From: Planctomycetia bacterium
GTDB taxonomy: Bacteria; Planctomycetota; Planctomycetia; Gemmatales; Gemmataceae
Assembly: GCA_025356615.1 (NCBI GenBank)
Contig: JANXSH010000665.1
Location: 1-14,203 of the forward strand
Length of the DNA: 14,203 nt
Direction: 5' to 3'
In this document: positions 13,858 to 14,203 of the stretch, piece after piece
Layout of the letters: the number at the start of each line of letters is the position of its first letter
Numbering within the stretch: the first letter of the stretch is position 1
Translations under genes and position numbers: made by a program
Notes under the pieces: generated by a model
Told to the model about the DNA's origin: nothing
Seen by the model: only the letters and a program-made list of their open reading frames with translations
Databases searched by the model: none

Positions 13858-14203
13858 GGTCGAAACGCGGCTTACCGCGGAGGCACGGAGCGATACGAAC
13901 ACATGGGACACGGATCCAGAGCGGAGTTCGATCGTGAGTGACGGCCACACACGAATTCAGGAAGGAACTACACCCGAGGAGCCTCGCCGGCCCGCCACAC
14001 TGCCTCGATTTCCGCTCCAGGCCGCTGCGACCGGGGCTTCGCTCAGGACATGAAGACCGGCTCGGGTCCCGGCGCGCTCAACTCCCTGTCCATTCTGGAG
14101 CTGAAACGCGAGGGGTAAACCGAACCGGCGCGGGTGGCTTCACCGGAGTGATCGTCGGCGCGACGGGCGGGGCCACCTGCGCGGGTGCCGCGACGGTGAG
14201 ATT
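13858..14203. other. Tail of the window without a complete gene
   Basis: A small hairpin (CGCGG-CTTA-CCGCG, 13866-13879) follows the enolase-type stop and may help termination. No complete gene is visible beyond it. Two weak coding signals exist. A plus-strand stretch at 14020-14115 resembles an M20 peptidase motif. A minus-strand frame at 14078-14203 (41 codons, running off the right edge) ends in a Pro-rich stretch, VAPPVAPTITPVKPPAPV, before TGA. They overlap, so at most one is real. Confidence 0.4.
14020..14118 (+). pseudogene. Possible fragment of an M20-type metallopeptidase
   Basis: The frame reads CDRGFAQDMKTGSG followed by LNSLSILELKREG and TAA. M20-family peptidases and deacylases carry an RGxxDMK motif, whose Asp bridges two metal ions, followed by a helix ending in LKxxG. 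The match covers only about 30 residues, with nothing recognisable before or after, so this would be a decayed fragment. GC3 is high in this frame. Chance similarity remains quite possible. Confidence 0.25.

Noticed and set aside
14078..14203. Minus-strand Pro-rich frame running off the right edge
   Set aside because: Only 41 codons are visible, with no motif; it could be a real gene end but cannot be supported here.

Overview
The window reads as a stretch of a GC-rich bacterial chromosome, most likely a planctomycete of the Gemmata/Isosphaera type. That assignment is inference. It rests on the style of several proteins (paired YHS/TRASH-like metal-site proteins beside a CusA/CzcA-type pump, a zinc-ribbon/TPR membrane protein, a short Cys-rich exported protein) and on high GC3. 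No rRNA, tRNA or marker gene is present to prove it.

Layout. (1) Bases 1-1130 are an insertion-sequence graveyard. They hold an AT-rich imperfect inverted repeat (1-130) inside an unrecognised open frame, several GAGGCT-type element ends, a perfect 35-bp palindrome of two abutting ends, and an IS4-type transposase remnant that has lost its catalytic core. (2) Bases 1131-10368, all on the minus strand, form one long metal-handling cluster. In transcription order it holds a Cys-rich exported protein, a lipoprotein and a membrane-anchored protein that share a C-terminal YHS/TRASH-like Cys site, a secreted HMA (CopZ-like) protein, a secreted Csp-type four-helix copper-storage protein with 21 cysteines, a 755-residue periplasmic adaptor made of two tandem adaptor modules, and a CusA/CzcA-family RND pump. 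(3) Bases 10369-10752 are a divergent intergenic region with a promoter-like site for each flanking gene and a compound inverted repeat that could fold as a cloverleaf. (4) Bases 10753-12420, plus strand, encode a zinc-ribbon, single-TM, TPR protein. (5) Bases 12514-13857, plus strand, encode an enolase-superfamily enzyme. (6) The last ~350 bases hold no complete gene, only a possible peptidase-like fragment and a possible edge ORF.

How the genes may work together. Every small protein in the cluster has a signal peptide, lipobox or N-terminal membrane anchor followed by Cys/His metal sites, so the set looks like an extracytoplasmic (periplasmic) Cu(I) capture, storage and hand-off chain feeding an RND efflux pump. 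No P-type ATPase, outer-membrane factor or CueR/CsoR-type regulator lies in the window. Copper is inferred from the Csp and HMA proteins; the pump itself lacks, by eye, the signature Met ligands of E. coli CusA. The most unusual item is the double-module adaptor, which could replace the usual six adaptor chains per pump trimer with three fused chains.
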